Below, piece by piece: positions 39,236-51,200 of a stretch of 64,000 nucleotides of DNA. The translations under genes and the position numbers were made by a program. Position 1 is the stretch's first letter. Each line of letters starts with the position of its first letter. The notes under the pieces are model-generated. The model saw only the letters and a list, made by a program, of their open reading frames with translations, was not told where the DNA came from and ran no database searches. The stretch lies in assembly GCA_905182785.1 (NCBI GenBank), contig CAJJDF010000035.1:34993-98992 (forward strand). The letters are read 5' to 3'. The DNA comes from an uncultured Flavobacteriales bacterium. Lineage in GTDB: Bacteria > Bacteroidota > Bacteroidia > Flavobacteriales_D > CAJJDF01.

Positions 39236-39457
39236 TTGAGAACAAGATTGAAGTATAAAATAATTTTCAACAACTACTTTATAACTTACAATAACGAAAC
39301 TGAATTTGAAAACTTAAAGAATCTTGGCTTATTCAATTTTAAAAATTTAGTTAAACTTACAATAGATAAAAATGGTGTAAAATTGGTTCTATATGAATTG
39401 CCAGAAAACTCTAAAATAGTAGATCCGTTTTTGAAATTTTGTGACAATTTAACATAA
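39236..39457 (+). CDS. hypothetical protein, TTG start or 5'-truncated remnant; same frame is stop-free back to 38936
   Basis: hand translation of 38936..39457 shows no in-frame stop and protein-like composition, but no ATG/GTG. Confidence 0.4.
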   Translation: MRTRLKYKIIFNNYFITYNNETEFENLKNLGLFNFKNLVKLTIDKNGVKLVLYELPENSKIVDPFLKFCDNLT

Positions 39458-39496
39458 AAAAAAGCTTGATAAGTTTATACTCATCAAGCTTTTTTT
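39457..39496. terminator. bidirectional hairpin terminator between convergent genes
   Basis: aaaaaaagcttgat ... atcaagcttttttt arms. Confidence 0.85.
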
Positions 39497-39508
39497 ATTT
39501 AACGTTTT

Positions 39509-41827
39509 TTACTTCCTAGCCTTCTGCATTGCATTTGACTTAGGGTATGATTTCTTATCCTTATATAATTTAAACTTAGAAGGTACAGCTTTGTGTGGCC
39601 AGTAATTATTAGTTACGTCACAATCTGCAGTTTCTAAATTTGGATCAAGTGTAATGTTAGCTACTTCCTTCTTCTTCATAAAGACTTTAGTTACTGATTG
39701 ATTCTCTCCCCCTTCAGCAGTCATTTTCCATATCTCAGCAGGAATATATTCTTTTTCACTCGTACCATCTTTATAATCAAATTGTAAAATGATTGGCATA
39801 ACTAAACCTCCTTTATTTGTAAATGTGATTTCGTAAAAGTTATAATTTGCTTCAATCTGAGCTTTTTGTCTGTCGCTCATTCCTTTCATATACTTCTTAT
39901 AAGACTCTCTATCGGCTTTTGTAACAGCAAACTCATCATATGAAGTATAAAAATCATTCAAGCTCTTATCAGCTTCGTTATAAGTCTCTCTGATTTCAGT
40001 TTTATTTCTTTGATTTCCAACAAAGCTATTATCCTCATCCATCTTACTTTTCTTTAAGATAGCTTTCTCTACCTCAGGGTTTCTAGTATCAATCTGTAAC
40101 CACTTCACTTCGTCCATAGAGATATCTACAAAATCTGTAGTGTAAAACCATCCTCTCCAAAACCAATCCAAATCTACCCCAGAGGCATCTTCCATAGTTC
40201 TAAAAAAATCAGCTGGAGTTGGGTGTTTAAATGCCCATCTTTCTGCATAGATTTTGAAAGAATAATCGAATAATTCTCTTCCCATTATTGTTTCTCTCAA
40301 TATATTAAGAGCTGTAGCTGGTTTTCCGTAAGCATTATTCCCAAACTGAAATATAGATTCTGAGTTGGTCATAATAGGAGAAATTCTAGATTTATCTCCT
40401 TTCATGTAATTAGTAATTTTATAGGCTGGCCCTCTTCTTGAAGGAAAATCTCTTTCAAATTCTTGCTCAGTTAAGTATTGTAAAAAAGTGTTTAATCCTT
40501 CGTCCATCCAAGTCCACTGGCGTTCATCAGAATTTATAATCATTGGGAAATAATTGTGTCCTACTTCGTGAATAATTACACCAATCATTCCATATTTTGT
40601 TCTTTCAGAATATGTACCATCTTTTTCTGGACGACCAAAATTAAAACAAATCATTGGGTATTCCATCCCAATACTTTTAGAGTGAACAGAAATTGCTTTT
40701 GGATAAGGGTAAGCAATCGTATATTTTGAATAAGTTTTCAAAGTTTGAGCTACCGCTTTAGTAGAATACTTCTCCCACAATGGATTTCCTTCTTTTGGGT
40801 AATAACTCATTGCCATCACATCTGGAGCTCCTTCTTGCTTCACAGCCATTGCATCCCAAATAAATTTACGTGAACTAGCAAATGCAAAATCCCTGACATT
40901 CTTAGCGTAAAATTTCCAAGTCTTTGTTTCTGTTGCTTTTTCCTTTTCTGCTTCCTCTGCTTCTTTTTGAGTTACAATTACAACTGGTTCTTTATAAGAG
41001 TATTTAGATTTTCCCCATCTTTTGTATTGGTCAGCAGTCAATAAATCTTTTACATTAGTCAAATCTCCTGTTGCTCCCACTACATGATCTTTAGGTGTAG
41101 TAATCGTTACTTTATAATCACCAAAAACTAAAGCAAACTCTCCTCTTCCAAGAAATTGTTTGTTTTGCCATCCTTCCACATCATTGTATACACACATTCT
41201 AGGGTAAAACTGAGCAATGGTATACAAGTAATTATCTTCTTCTTCGAAATATTCTAATCCTGATCTACCTCCTACTTTATCTCTGTCGTTAATGTTATAA
41301 TTCCATTTCATTTTAAATGTAAATGACTTTCCTGGTGCCAAAGGAGTTTCAAGGTTAATTCTCAACATTGTTTTATTAATCGTGAATGATTGCTCACTTC
41401 CATCCTTTTTTTTAATGTATTCGATGTTAAACCCTCCATCAAAATCATTCAATAATCCATTCATCACATAACTTCCGGCTCCACCAGAAACTGTTCCTGT
41501 CGCAATCTTTTTAGAGTCAGTAGTTTTTGCTCTCACATTTTGATCCAACTGAATCCATAAGTATTCCAATTTATCAGGAGAATTATTAAAATATTTTACC
41601 GATCCTTCCCCAAATAATTTTTGGTTCTTATCATCTAAAATAATAGCTAAATCATAATCTGCTTTTTGCTGGTAGTATTCATGTCCTGGAGCTCCGGCTG
41701 CTGTTCTGTAAACATTTGGGGTTGGTAATTCTTGCTTTAATTGACGAAATTTATTGGTGTTATATTCTTGACCAATCAATGCGATAGAACCGAAGATTAA
41801 AAGGGATAGTAATAGTGTTTTTTTCAT
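39509..41827 (-). CDS. M1 family metallopeptidase
   Basis: IIHEVGHNYFPMIINSDERQWTWMDEGLNTFLQYL (HExxH...E) and secretion signal. Confidence 0.92.
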   Translation of the reverse strand: MKKTLLLSLLIFGSIALIGQEYNTNKFRQLKQELPTPNVYRTAAGAPGHEYYQQKADYDLAIILDDKNQKLFGEGSVKYFNNSPDKLEYLWIQLDQNVRAKTTDSKKIATGTVSGGAGSYVMNGLLNDFDGGFNIEYIKKKDGSEQSFTINKTMLRINLETPLAPGKSFTFKMKWNYNINDRDKVGGRSGLEYFEEEDNYLYTIAQFYPRMCVYNDVEGWQNKQFLGRGEFALVFGDYKVTITTPKDHVVGATGDLTNVKDLLTADQYKRWGKSKYSYKEPVVIVTQKEAEEAEKEKATETKTWKFYAKNVRDFAFASSRKFIWDAMAVKQEGAPDVMAMSYYPKEGNPLWEKYSTKAVAQTLKTYSKYTIAYPYPKAISVHSKSIGMEYPMICFNFGRPEKDGTYSERTKYGMIGVIIHEVGHNYFPMIINSDERQWTWMDEGLNTFLQYLTEQEFERDFPSRRGPAYKITNYMKGDKSRISPIMTNSESIFQFGNNAYGKPATALNILRETIMGRELFDYSFKIYAERWAFKHPTPADFFRTMEDASGVDLDWFWRGWFYTTDFVDISMDEVKWLQIDTRNPEVEKAILKKSKMDEDNSFVGNQRNKTEIRETYNEADKSLNDFYTSYDEFAVTKADRESYKKYMKGMSDRQKAQIEANYNFYEITFTNKGGLVMPIILQFDYKDGTSEKEYIPAEIWKMTAEGGENQSVTKVFMKKKEVANITLDPNLETADCDVTNNYWPHKAVPSKFKLYKDKKSYPKSNAMQKARK

Positions 41828-41831
41828 GGGG

Positions 41832-42344
41832 TTATTTTACTTTATAAGTATGTGTTTTGCTTATTCTATTGAATGAAAATGTGTGTTGTTTTTTTCCGAA
41901 ATTAACGTGAGTAATATTTGATTGTGCCTCAAAATCATCTATCAAAAAAGTATTTTCTACTTCTAATAATTTAGGTTTTTCAAGCTCCGTAGATTCTATA
42001 TAAACCCATAGCATTTCGTCCAAATTAACTTCTTTTCCAACAAAGCTAAAATCTAGAGTAGAAGTTGTATTTATTTTAAAATGTGAAACCATGTAATCAA
42101 ATAAAAGACTATCTGCTTTTTCATGTTCATTGGGTTCCCCAAAATTCAAATCAATATTATGGAGAGAAAGGATTGCTTTTTCCATGTCGTGAGTTGTGAA
42201 CTGACAAGTAATTTCTAGCTTGTTTGATTCTTGATTATAATCGACACTCGTGATAGAAATATAAAAATCGTGTAGCAATGTAAAGCTTGACAACAATACA
42301 ATTGCTGCTAGGAATACAAGACTAATTCTCCCGTTTTTTTTCAT
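41832..42344 (-). CDS. DUF6702-like family protein
   Basis: HDFYISITSVDYNQESNKLEITCQFTTHDMEKAI; adjacent to M1 peptidase. Confidence 0.65.
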   Translation of the reverse strand: MKKNGRISLVFLAAIVLLSSFTLLHDFYISITSVDYNQESNKLEITCQFTTHDMEKAILSLHNIDLNFGEPNEHEKADSLLFDYMVSHFKINTTSTLDFSFVGKEVNLDEMLWVYIESTELEKPKLLEVENTFLIDDFEAQSNITHVNFGKKQHTFSFNRISKTHTYKVK

Positions 42345-42370
42345 AATATTAAAGATAGTATTTTTAAAAT

Positions 42371-42408
42371 AAAAAAGGGAAATCTCCTTATTGGAAATTC
42401 CCCTTTTA
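42371..42408 (-). terminator. probable rho-independent terminator downstream of eno
   Basis: imperfect hairpin with AAAAGGGGAATTTCC / GGAGATTTCCCTTTTTT on minus strand. Confidence 0.65.
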
Positions 42409-42422
42409 AAATTTCTTTTTAG

Positions 42423-43733
<1,311 letters not shown>

Positions 43734-43737
43734 TTAA

Positions 43738-44850
43738 TTATACTAATTGTGATTGCTGAACTTTAATGTTCTCGACAAATTCATCAAACAAATACCTAGA
43801 ATCATTAGGTCCTGGTGAAGACTCTGGATGATATTGTACCGAGAATATTTTCTTTGATTTGAATTTGATTCCCGCCAACGTATCGTCATTTAAGTGAACG
43901 TGAGTCATTTCTAAATCTATATGAGATTCAGCTTCTTCTCTATTCACAACAAATCCATGATTTTGAGAAGTTATCTCTCCTTTACCAGTTATCAAATTCT
44001 TTACCGGATGATTTATTCCCCTGTGTCCATTGTGCATTTTAAAAGTAGACAATCCTTGACTCAGTGCTAATATTTGGTGACCCAAACAGATTCCAAAAAT
44101 TGGAGTTTCTCCTTTAGCCAGTTCTTTTACTACTTCAATTTCATTAGGCATAGAAGAAGGATCTCCAGGTCCATTAGACAACATGATTCCATCTGGGTTC
44201 CAAGCCTTAATCTCAGTTACAGAAGTATTATGTGGAAATACTTTTACATAGCATCCTCTATCTGCCAAACATCTAATAATATTTTTCTTCACCCCAAAAT
44301 CTAATAAAGCTACTTTCATTGATGAATTCTCATCTCCCACAAAAAATGCTTCTTTAGTCGATACTTTAGATGCTAATTCTAATCCATCCATAGACGGAGT
44401 TTTAGCCAAAATTGATTTTAATTCATCTATATCTTCAATCTCTGAAGAAATAACAACATTCATTGCTCCTTTGCTTCTTACTTGTCTTACCAAAGCTCTA
44501 GTATCAATGTCACTTATACCTCCTCTGTTATTTTCTATCAATAAATCATTTAATGATTTAACTTCTCCAGCTCTAGAATGAGTTTCTGAGAATTTTTTAA
44601 CAATTAATCCTGCAATTTTTATTGAATCCGACTCTACTTCTTTTGCTATTGTACCGTAATTTCCAATATGCGGAGTAGTCATTATTAAAATCTGCTCATA
44701 GTAAGAAGGATCAGTAAATATCTCTTGATATCCAGTCATACCAGTATTAAATGCAATTTCTCCAGAATAAGTTCCTATTTTCCCAATAGCCTTTCCTTCA
44801 AAAATTGTCCCATCTTCAAGTAATAATATGGCTTTCTTTTTTTCAGTCAT
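43738..44850 (-). CDS. carA: carbamoyl-phosphate synthase small subunit
   Basis: NTGMTGYQEIFTDPSY, GICLGHQILAL, VQYHPESSPGP. Confidence 0.99.
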   Translation of the reverse strand: MTEKKKAILLLEDGTIFEGKAIGKIGTYSGEIAFNTGMTGYQEIFTDPSYYEQILIMTTPHIGNYGTIAKEVESDSIKIAGLIVKKFSETHSRAGEVKSLNDLLIENNRGGISDIDTRALVRQVRSKGAMNVVISSEIEDIDELKSILAKTPSMDGLELASKVSTKEAFFVGDENSSMKVALLDFGVKKNIIRCLADRGCYVKVFPHNTSVTEIKAWNPDGIMLSNGPGDPSSMPNEIEVVKELAKGETPIFGICLGHQILALSQGLSTFKMHNGHRGINHPVKNLITGKGEITSQNHGFVVNREEAESHIDLEMTHVHLNDDTLAGIKFKSKKIFSVQYHPESSPGPNDSRYLFDEFVENIKVQQSQLV

Positions 44851-44896
44851 TTTATAAATTTTACTGTTTAAATCTTATGTAAAAATAAGGTAAAAA

Positions 44897-44928
44897 AAAA
44901 GGATGTAATTCAAAAATTACATCCTTTT
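44897..44928 (-). terminator. rho-independent terminator after rplQ
   Basis: aaaaggatgtaatt-caaa-aattacatcctttt flanked by A/T tracts. Confidence 0.85.
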
Positions 44929-44957
44929 TATAAATAATTAATAACAATTCATATTGC

Positions 44958-45719
44958 TTATTCTTCTTCTTTAGATTTGGTTGGTTTTCCACCATCCATT
45001 TCGTCTTGCATTTTTTTCAATTCATCCCATTTACCCTCAGCAGCAAGCTTAGCTTGATCAACCCATGTTGTTGGGTCAAGTGATCCAAGTCTTCCTTCTG
45101 CAGCATCCAAAATAGCTTTGATTGCTTCTGGAGTAGATGCAGCAACAGCAGAAAATGTAGTTAATCCTCCAGCAGTAATTGCTTCGGCTGCTTTTGGTCC
45201 TACACCTTCAATCTTTGTTAGATTGTCAGATTTAGTATCATCACTAGTAGCTGTTGCGTCTGAAGTTGTTTCAGTCGTAGATTTAGATCCACCTCTTCTA
45301 CTTCTTCTTGTTACGGGCTTTTTAGTTTCACCTCCAGCTAATAGTAGTTCATTGTAATCTACTAATTCAATGTAGCACATTGGAGCATTATCTCCTTGTC
45401 TTGGAGGTAATTTAATAACTCTAGTATAACCACCTGGTCTGTCAGCAATTTTTGGAGCAATTTCTCTAAACATTTCTGTTACCAAGTGCTTAGCTTGTTC
45501 ATTATTCAATAATGCTTTAAATACTAATCTTCTGTTATGAGTAGTATCCGTTTTACATTTTGTAAGAACAGGCTCAACATACTTTCTTAATTCCTTTCCT
45601 TTAGTTAAAGTAGTTTTAATTCTTTTATGCTTTATCAATTCAGAAGCTAGGTTTCCCATCAATGCTTTTCTGTGTGACTTAGTTCTACTTAAACTTTTAA
45701 ATTTCTTTCCGTGTTTCAT
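44958..45719 (-). CDS. rplQ: 50S ribosomal protein L17 with C-terminal helix-hairpin-helix extension
   Basis: L17 core MKHGKKFKSLSRTKSHRKALMGNLA; extension LTKIEGVGPKAAEAITAGGLTTFSAVAAS. Confidence 0.98.
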   Translation of the reverse strand: MKHGKKFKSLSRTKSHRKALMGNLASELIKHKRIKTTLTKGKELRKYVEPVLTKCKTDTTHNRRLVFKALLNNEQAKHLVTEMFREIAPKIADRPGGYTRVIKLPPRQGDNAPMCYIELVDYNELLLAGGETKKPVTRRSRRGGSKSTTETTSDATATSDDTKSDNLTKIEGVGPKAAEAITAGGLTTFSAVAASTPEAIKAILDAAEGRLGSLDPTTWVDQAKLAAEGKWDELKKMQDEMDGGKPTKSKEEE

Positions 45720-45749
45720 TTCTTCCTATTATCTCTCGTGATATATATT

Positions 45750-46739
45750 TTAGCTATCTAAATTGTACTTTGAAACGTCCATTCCAAATGCCAATCCTTT
45801 TGATTCAATTAATTCTTCCAATTCTGTAAGAGATTTCTTACCAAAGTTTCTGAATTTCAATAAATCACTTTTGTGGTATGATACCAATTCTCCAAGAGTT
45901 TCAACATCAGCAGATTTTAAGCAGTTTAGTGCTCTCACAGATAATTCCATGTCTACCAATTTGTTCTTCAATAATTGTCTCATGTGTAGCGAAGTTTCAT
46001 CAAATTCTTCTTCACTTTTCTTTTCATCAATATCCAATGTAATTCTCTCATCCGAGAACAACATAAAGTGATGAATCAATATTTTTGCTGCTTCTTTCAA
46101 TGCCGATTTAGGATCGATAGAACCATCAGTTGTAATTTCAAAGTTCAATTGTTCGTAATCAGTTCTTTGTTCTACACGGTAATCTTCAACAGTATACTTT
46201 ACGTTTTTGATTGGTGTAAATATAGAATCAATTGCTACAGTTCCAATTTTAGAATTTTCATCTTTGTTCTCATCAGAAGGACGATACCCTCTTCCTTTCC
46301 CGATATTCAATTCTATTTCTAAAGTAACTCCTTTGTCCATTTCACAAATAACCATGTCTGTATTGATTACTTGAAATGCTGAAGTTGCTTTTCCTATATC
46401 TGCTGCAGTAAATTTAGTTTGGTTACTAATTTTAAACTTTACTACTTCAGAATCGGTATCTTCAATTTGTCTCTTAAATCTAACCTGCTTAAGGTTAAGA
46501 ATGATTTCAGTTACATCTTGAACAACTCCTTTTATAGAAGAAAATTCATGATCTACTCCTTCTATTTGAAGAGAAGTAATTGCATAACCTTCTAAAGAGG
46601 ATAAAAGAATTCTTCTTAAAGCATTCCCCACAGTAATACCATAACCTGGCTCTAGTGGTCTGAATTCGAATTTACCTACGAACTCATCAGAATCAAGCAT
46701 GATTACCTTATCTGGTTTTTGAAAATCTAATATTGCCAT
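45750..46739 (-). CDS. rpoA: DNA-directed RNA polymerase subunit alpha
   Basis: [24 protein letters not shown]-terminal [14 protein letters not shown]. Confidence 0.99.
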   Translation of the reverse strand: MAILDFQKPDKVIMLDSDEFVGKFEFRPLEPGYGITVGNALRRILLSSLEGYAITSLQIEGVDHEFSSIKGVVQDVTEIILNLKQVRFKRQIEDTDSEVVKFKISNQTKFTAADIGKATSAFQVINTDMVICEMDKGVTLEIELNIGKGRGYRPSDENKDENSKIGTVAIDSIFTPIKNVKYTVEDYRVEQRTDYEQLNFEITTDGSIDPKSALKEAAKILIHHFMLFSDERITLDIDEKKSEEEFDETSLHMRQLLKNKLVDMELSVRALNCLKSADVETLGELVSYHKSDLLKFRNFGKKSLTELEELIESKGLAFGMDVSKYNLDS

Positions 46740-46766
46740 TTTAAAAAATGTTTTTTAATCTAATTA

Positions 46767-47372
46767 TTATTTAGAGTATAACTCTACTATTAATTGTTCT
46801 TTGATGTTCTCTGGAATCTGAACTCTTTCTGGAACTTTAATAAATCTACCAGACATTTTAATAGAATCCCATTCTAACCAATCTGAAGATCTATTGTTAC
46901 TAGATAAAGAAGCTGTGATAACTGGATTTGATTTAGATTTTTCTCTAACTCCAATTACATCTCCTTCTTTTACCATGTAAGAAGGAATATTTAATACCTC
47001 TCCATTTACTGTAATGTGTCTGTGAGAAACAAATTGTCTTGCTCCACTTCTAGTATTAGAAATTCCGAATCTAAATACGACATTATCTAATCTTCTTTCA
47101 CACAACTGAAGCAATTCTTCACCCGTAATTCCATTACTAGCTTTTGCTTTTTTGTACATGTTACGAAATTGCTTTTCTAAAATACCGTAAGTATATTTAG
47201 CTTTTTGCTTTTCCATTAACTGAATACCATATTCCGACTGCTTAGGTCTTCTTTTGTTTGGTCCATGTTGACCTGGTCCATACTGTCTTTTTTCCAGATT
47301 CTTATCTGGGCCAAAGATAGCTTCGTTAAACCTTCTTGCAATTCTTGATTTTGGGCCTGTATATCTTGCCAT
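46767..47372 (-). CDS. rpsD: 30S ribosomal protein S4
   Basis: [16 protein letters not shown]4 domain. Confidence 0.99.
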   Translation of the reverse strand: MARYTGPKSRIARRFNEAIFGPDKNLEKRQYGPGQHGPNKRRPKQSEYGIQLMEKQKAKYTYGILEKQFRNMYKKAKASNGITGEELLQLCERRLDNVVFRFGISNTRSGARQFVSHRHITVNGEVLNIPSYMVKEGDVIGVREKSKSNPVITASLSSNNRSSDWLEWDSIKMSGRFIKVPERVQIPENIKEQLIVELYSK

Positions 47373-47416
47373 AACTTATATTAATATATATCTTTTGAGA
47401 TACTGTTATCTATTTA

Positions 47417-47803
47417 TTAAACTCTTCTTCTTTTTGGTGGACGACATCCATTATGTGGTATTGGTGTAACGTCAACTATTTCAGTTACAATAATTCCAGC
47501 ATTGTGAATTGATCTTATCGCAGATTCTCTTCCTTGTCCAGGTCCTTTAACGTAAACTTTTACTTTTCTTAACCCGTATTCGAAAGCTTCTTTAGAACAA
47601 TCTTCAGCAGCCATTTGTGCAGCATAAGGAGTGTTTTTCTTAGAACCTCTAAATCCCATCTTCCCAGCAGATGACCAAGAAATAACTTGTCCACTGTTGT
47701 TCGTTAAAGAAATGATTATGTTGTTAAAAGATGCTTGGATGTGTGCTTGTCCAAAAGCCTCAACAGCAACTTTCTTTTTTTTCTTTGTGTTTGTCTTTGC
47801 CAT
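47417..47803 (-). CDS. rpsK: 30S ribosomal protein S11
   Basis: [39 protein letters not shown]. Confidence 0.99.
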   Translation of the reverse strand: MAKTNTKKKKKVAVEAFGQAHIQASFNNIIISLTNNSGQVISWSSAGKMGFRGSKKNTPYAAQMAAEDCSKEAFEYGLRKVKVYVKGPGQGRESAIRSIHNAGIIVTEIVDVTPIPHNGCRPPKRRRV

Positions 47804-47818
47804 AATAATCTCTACTTA

Positions 47819-48196
47819 TTATTTAGTTACTTTCTTTTTGTTAGCAACTGTTTTCTTTCTTCCTTTTCTAGTTCTTGAATTGTTCTTCGTTCTTTGTCCT
47901 CTCAAAGGTAATCCACTTCTGTGTCTTATCCCTCTGTAACAACCAATATCCATTAGTCTCTTAATGTTCAATTGTACTTCTGAACGCAATGCCCCTTCTA
48001 CTTTAAAGTTTTCGGTAATTGCAGTTCTAATCCTACTTAATTGTTCATCATCCCAATCTTGAACTTTGATGTTTTCCTCAACATCAGCCGTATTCAATAT
48101 TTCTTTAGCTCTTCCTCTACCAATTCCAAAGATGTAAGTTAATCCTACAATTCCTCTTTTGTTTTTTGGTAAATCTATTCCTGAAATTCTTGCCAT
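47819..48196 (-). CDS. rpsM: 30S ribosomal protein S13
   Basis: [26 protein letters not shown]. Confidence 0.99.
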   Translation of the reverse strand: MARISGIDLPKNKRGIVGLTYIFGIGRGRAKEILNTADVEENIKVQDWDDEQLSRIRTAITENFKVEGALRSEVQLNIKRLMDIGCYRGIRHRSGLPLRGQRTKNNSRTRKGRKKTVANKKKVTK

Positions 48197-48206
48197 AATC
48201 TGTTAT

Positions 48207-48323
48207 TTATCCTTGTCTTTGTTTAAATTTTGGATTCTTCTTGTTAATCACGTACAACCTGCCCTTTCTTCTTACGATTTTGCAGTCTTCTGATCTTTTT
48301 TTTACTGATGCTCTTGTTTTCAT
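48207..48323 (-). CDS. rpmJ: 50S ribosomal protein L36 (absent from supplied ORF track)
   Basis: hand translation [38 protein letters not shown] between rpsM and infA. Confidence 0.98.
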   Translation of the reverse strand: MKTRASVKKRSEDCKIVRRKGRLYVINKKNPKFKQRQG

Positions 48324-48341
48324 CTCTCTTTGTTATAAATA

Positions 48342-48560
48342 TTATTTATATCTTAATGTTATTCTACCTTGTGTTAAATCATAAGGAGACATAACAACCT
48401 TTACTTTATCTCCTGGTAAGATTTTAATATAATGCATTCTCATCTTTCCAGATATGTGAGCAGTTATAACGTGCCCATTTTCAAGTTCAACTTTAAACTT
48501 AGCATTTGATAACGCTTCGATTATCAATCCATCTTGTTCTATTGATGCTTGTTTTACCAT
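48342..48560 (-). CDS. infA: translation initiation factor IF-1
   Basis: [33 protein letters not shown]. Confidence 0.99.
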   Translation of the reverse strand: MVKQASIEQDGLIIEALSNAKFKVELENGHVITAHISGKMRMHYIKILPGDKVKVVMSPYDLTQGRITLRYK

Positions 48561-49343
48561 TTATTTTCTTTCTTTTAATACCTCCTCTATGTATTTAAAT
48601 GTTGATAATACTTCTGGTTTCCCATCTACTATCGCAACATCATGCTCAAAATGTGCCGAAGGCAACCCATCCTGAGTAACTATTGACCAACCATCATTCA
48701 ATTGATCTATTTCTTTTACTCCTAAATTTATCATTGGCTCAATAGCTAGAACTAATCCTTCTCTAAGTTTTAATCCTCTCCCTGCTTTACCATAATTTGG
48801 TACTTCTGGTGCTTCATGTAAACTAGCTCCTAATCCGTGACCAACTAATTCTCTTACTACTCCGTATCCAAAACTCTCTGCATGCTTTTGACAAGCATTT
48901 CCTATATCTCCAATTCTATTTCCAACTTTACAAGCTTCTATTGCTTTGTCCAAACATTCTTGAGTTACTCTCAATAGTTGTTGAACTTGTCTATCTACCT
49001 CTCCGACTTGGAAAGTGTAAGCAGAATCTCCATTGAATCCATTTTTAAAAACTCCACAGTCTACAGAAATCACATCTCCATTTTGTAAAGGTACACTATT
49101 TGGGATACCATGCACTACACATTCGTTAACAGATACACATAATGAACCAGGAAAACCATTATATCCTAAAAATGTTGGTATTCCACCATTATCTCTAATA
49201 AATTCTTCTGCAATTTCATCAAGTTCAAGTGATGTTACACCTGGCTTAATCAATTTAGCAACTTCTGCTAAAGTTTTACCAACAAGTAAAGAACTGTGTC
49301 TTATTAATTCTATCTCCTCTTTCGTCTTATAATGTACCCCCAT
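48561..49343 (-). CDS. map: type I methionyl aminopeptidase (start MGVHYKTKEE at 49343 preferred over 49388)
   Basis: CVVHGIPNSVPLQNGDVISVDCG, GHGLGASLHEAPEVPNYG; the shorter start avoids overlap with secY. Confidence 0.97.
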   Translation of the reverse strand: MGVHYKTKEEIELIRHSSLLVGKTLAEVAKLIKPGVTSLELDEIAEEFIRDNGGIPTFLGYNGFPGSLCVSVNECVVHGIPNSVPLQNGDVISVDCGVFKNGFNGDSAYTFQVGEVDRQVQQLLRVTQECLDKAIEACKVGNRIGDIGNACQKHAESFGYGVVRELVGHGLGASLHEAPEVPNYGKAGRGLKLREGLVLAIEPMINLGVKEIDQLNDGWSIVTQDGLPSAHFEHDVAIVDGKPEVLSTFKYIEEVLKERK

Positions 49344-49359
49344 AAATGTATCCTCAATA

Positions 49360-50697
49360 TTATATTGAACTGGTATTATTTCCAGCACTCTGAAAAGCGT
49401 TAGCTGCTCCTCTTCCTTTTAGTTTTCCACCTTTCATTAATCCATCATAGTGACGACTTAATAAATGACTTTCTACTTGTTGAAGTGTATCTAACATAAC
49501 TCCTACAAGAATAAGTAGAGATGTACCTCCATAAAACAATGCAAATTCTTGCTTAATTCCAGCTTGATAAGCAAATACTGGTAATATTGCTATTAATGAA
49601 AGTAATATAGATCCTGGTAATGTAATTCTTGATAATAATGTATCAATAAAATTTGCTGTATTTTCTCCGGGTTTTACTCCAGGGATAAAGCTACCACTTC
49701 TATTTAGATCTTCTGCTATCTTTTTTGGATTAACTGTAATTGCAGTATAAAAATAAGTAAAAATAATAATCATCAATGCAAAGATAAAATTATACCAAAA
49801 TCCATTTATATTAGTAAATACAGAAGAAAATGAAGGTATCATAGCAGGAATAAACATCAGAGCTTGAGCAAAAATAATTGGCATTACACCTGCAGCATTA
49901 ACCTTTAATGGAATATATGATCTTGATCCTCCTTCAATTTGACTACTCCCCCTTGCTCCAACAACTCTTTTTGTTGATTGTATAGCAATCCGCCTTGTTC
50001 CTTGTACTAATAATATTGAAAATACAGTAACTACTACTAGGAATACTATTTCTAATAATAAGATTACAAAACCTCCTCCATCACCACCAAGTTTACCTAA
50101 TATTTCTGCAGCAAATGCTCCAGGAAGGTTTGCAATAATTCCAATCATAATTAAGATAGAAATACCATTTCCAATCCCTTTATCTGTAATTTTTTCTCCT
50201 AACCACATTGCAAATACACAACCAGCTATTAACAAAATTACTGAAGTTAACCACCATAAAAATGTTGCTCCTTGTCCACCCATGATAGCTTCTTTAGGAA
50301 CGTATTGTGTTAAATAGCCTGGTGCTTGTAAAGCACATATAGCAATTGTAAGTATCCTTGTATATTGAGTGATTTTCTTTCTTCCACTTTCACCATCAGA
50401 TTGCATCTTTTGGATTGCAGGTACTGCAATACCAGCTAACTGCATAATAATAGAAGCGGAAATATAAGGCATGATTCCCAATGCCATAATTGATGCTCTA
50501 GAAAAAGCTCCCCCTGAAAAAAGATTAATCAAATTAACGATACCTCCTGGTTCTTGTATTACATCTGGATCAACTCCAGGCAAAACAACAAAAGAACCAA
50601 TACGATAAACTAATATTAAAGAAAAAGTAAGAATAATTCTATTCTTAAGTTCTTCAATACTCCAAATTTGTTTTATTTTTTCAATTAATGCTTTCAT
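49360..50697 (-). CDS. secY: preprotein translocase subunit SecY
   Basis: SecY TM pattern; FSGGAFSRASIMALGIMPYISASIIMQL. Confidence 0.99.
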   Translation of the reverse strand: MKALIEKIKQIWSIEELKNRIILTFSLILVYRIGSFVVLPGVDPDVIQEPGGIVNLINLFSGGAFSRASIMALGIMPYISASIIMQLAGIAVPAIQKMQSDGESGRKKITQYTRILTIAICALQAPGYLTQYVPKEAIMGGQGATFLWWLTSVILLIAGCVFAMWLGEKITDKGIGNGISILIMIGIIANLPGAFAAEILGKLGGDGGGFVILLLEIVFLVVVTVFSILLVQGTRRIAIQSTKRVVGARGSSQIEGGSRSYIPLKVNAAGVMPIIFAQALMFIPAMIPSFSSVFTNINGFWYNFIFALMIIIFTYFYTAITVNPKKIAEDLNRSGSFIPGVKPGENTANFIDTLLSRITLPGSILLSLIAILPVFAYQAGIKQEFALFYGGTSLLILVGVMLDTLQQVESHLLSRHYDGLMKGGKLKGRGAANAFQSAGNNTSSI

Positions 50698-50724
50698 GTA
50701 GTGCTTTAAAAAATAATATTTCTA

Positions 50725-51180
50725 CTATGCTAATTCTACAGCTGAACCTCCTTTAGATTCAATTGCTTCTTTTGCTGTTTTAGTGAATTTATTTACTGTT
50801 ATGTCCAATTTGGCAGTTAATTCTCCTCTTCCAAGAATTTTTATTCTGTCATTTTTGTGAGCATATCCATTTTCAACTAAATAAGCCAAATCAATTGTTG
50901 TAGCTTTATTATCGTTCTCAGCAATTTCTTGCAAAGTATCTAAGTTAATTCCTAAATAAGAAACACGATTTATGTTCCTAAAACCAAACTTAGGCACACG
51001 TCTTTGAAGTGGCATTTGTCCACCTTCAAATCCAACTTTCTTAGAATATCCAGATCTAGACTTTTGTCCGTTATGTCCTCTAGTAGAAGTTCTTCCTTTT
51101 CCAGAACCTTGTCCTCTACCCAGTCTTACTTTACTATTCTTGTTAGAACCTTCTGCAGGTTTTAAATTATATAATTCCAT
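50725..51180 (-). CDS. rplO: 50S ribosomal protein L15
   Basis: GRGQGSGKGRTSTRGHNGQKSRSG. Confidence 0.99.
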   Translation of the reverse strand: MELYNLKPAEGSNKNSKVRLGRGQGSGKGRTSTRGHNGQKSRSGYSKKVGFEGGQMPLQRRVPKFGFRNINRVSYLGINLDTLQEIAENDNKATTIDLAYLVENGYAHKNDRIKILGRGELTAKLDITVNKFTKTAKEAIESKGGSAVELA

Positions 51181-51200
51181 TTTTTCTTTTATTCTAGTAG

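Noticed and set aside
45118-46322. Plus-strand ORFs opposite rplQ and rpoA
   Set aside because: Antisense to essential conserved genes; shadow frames.
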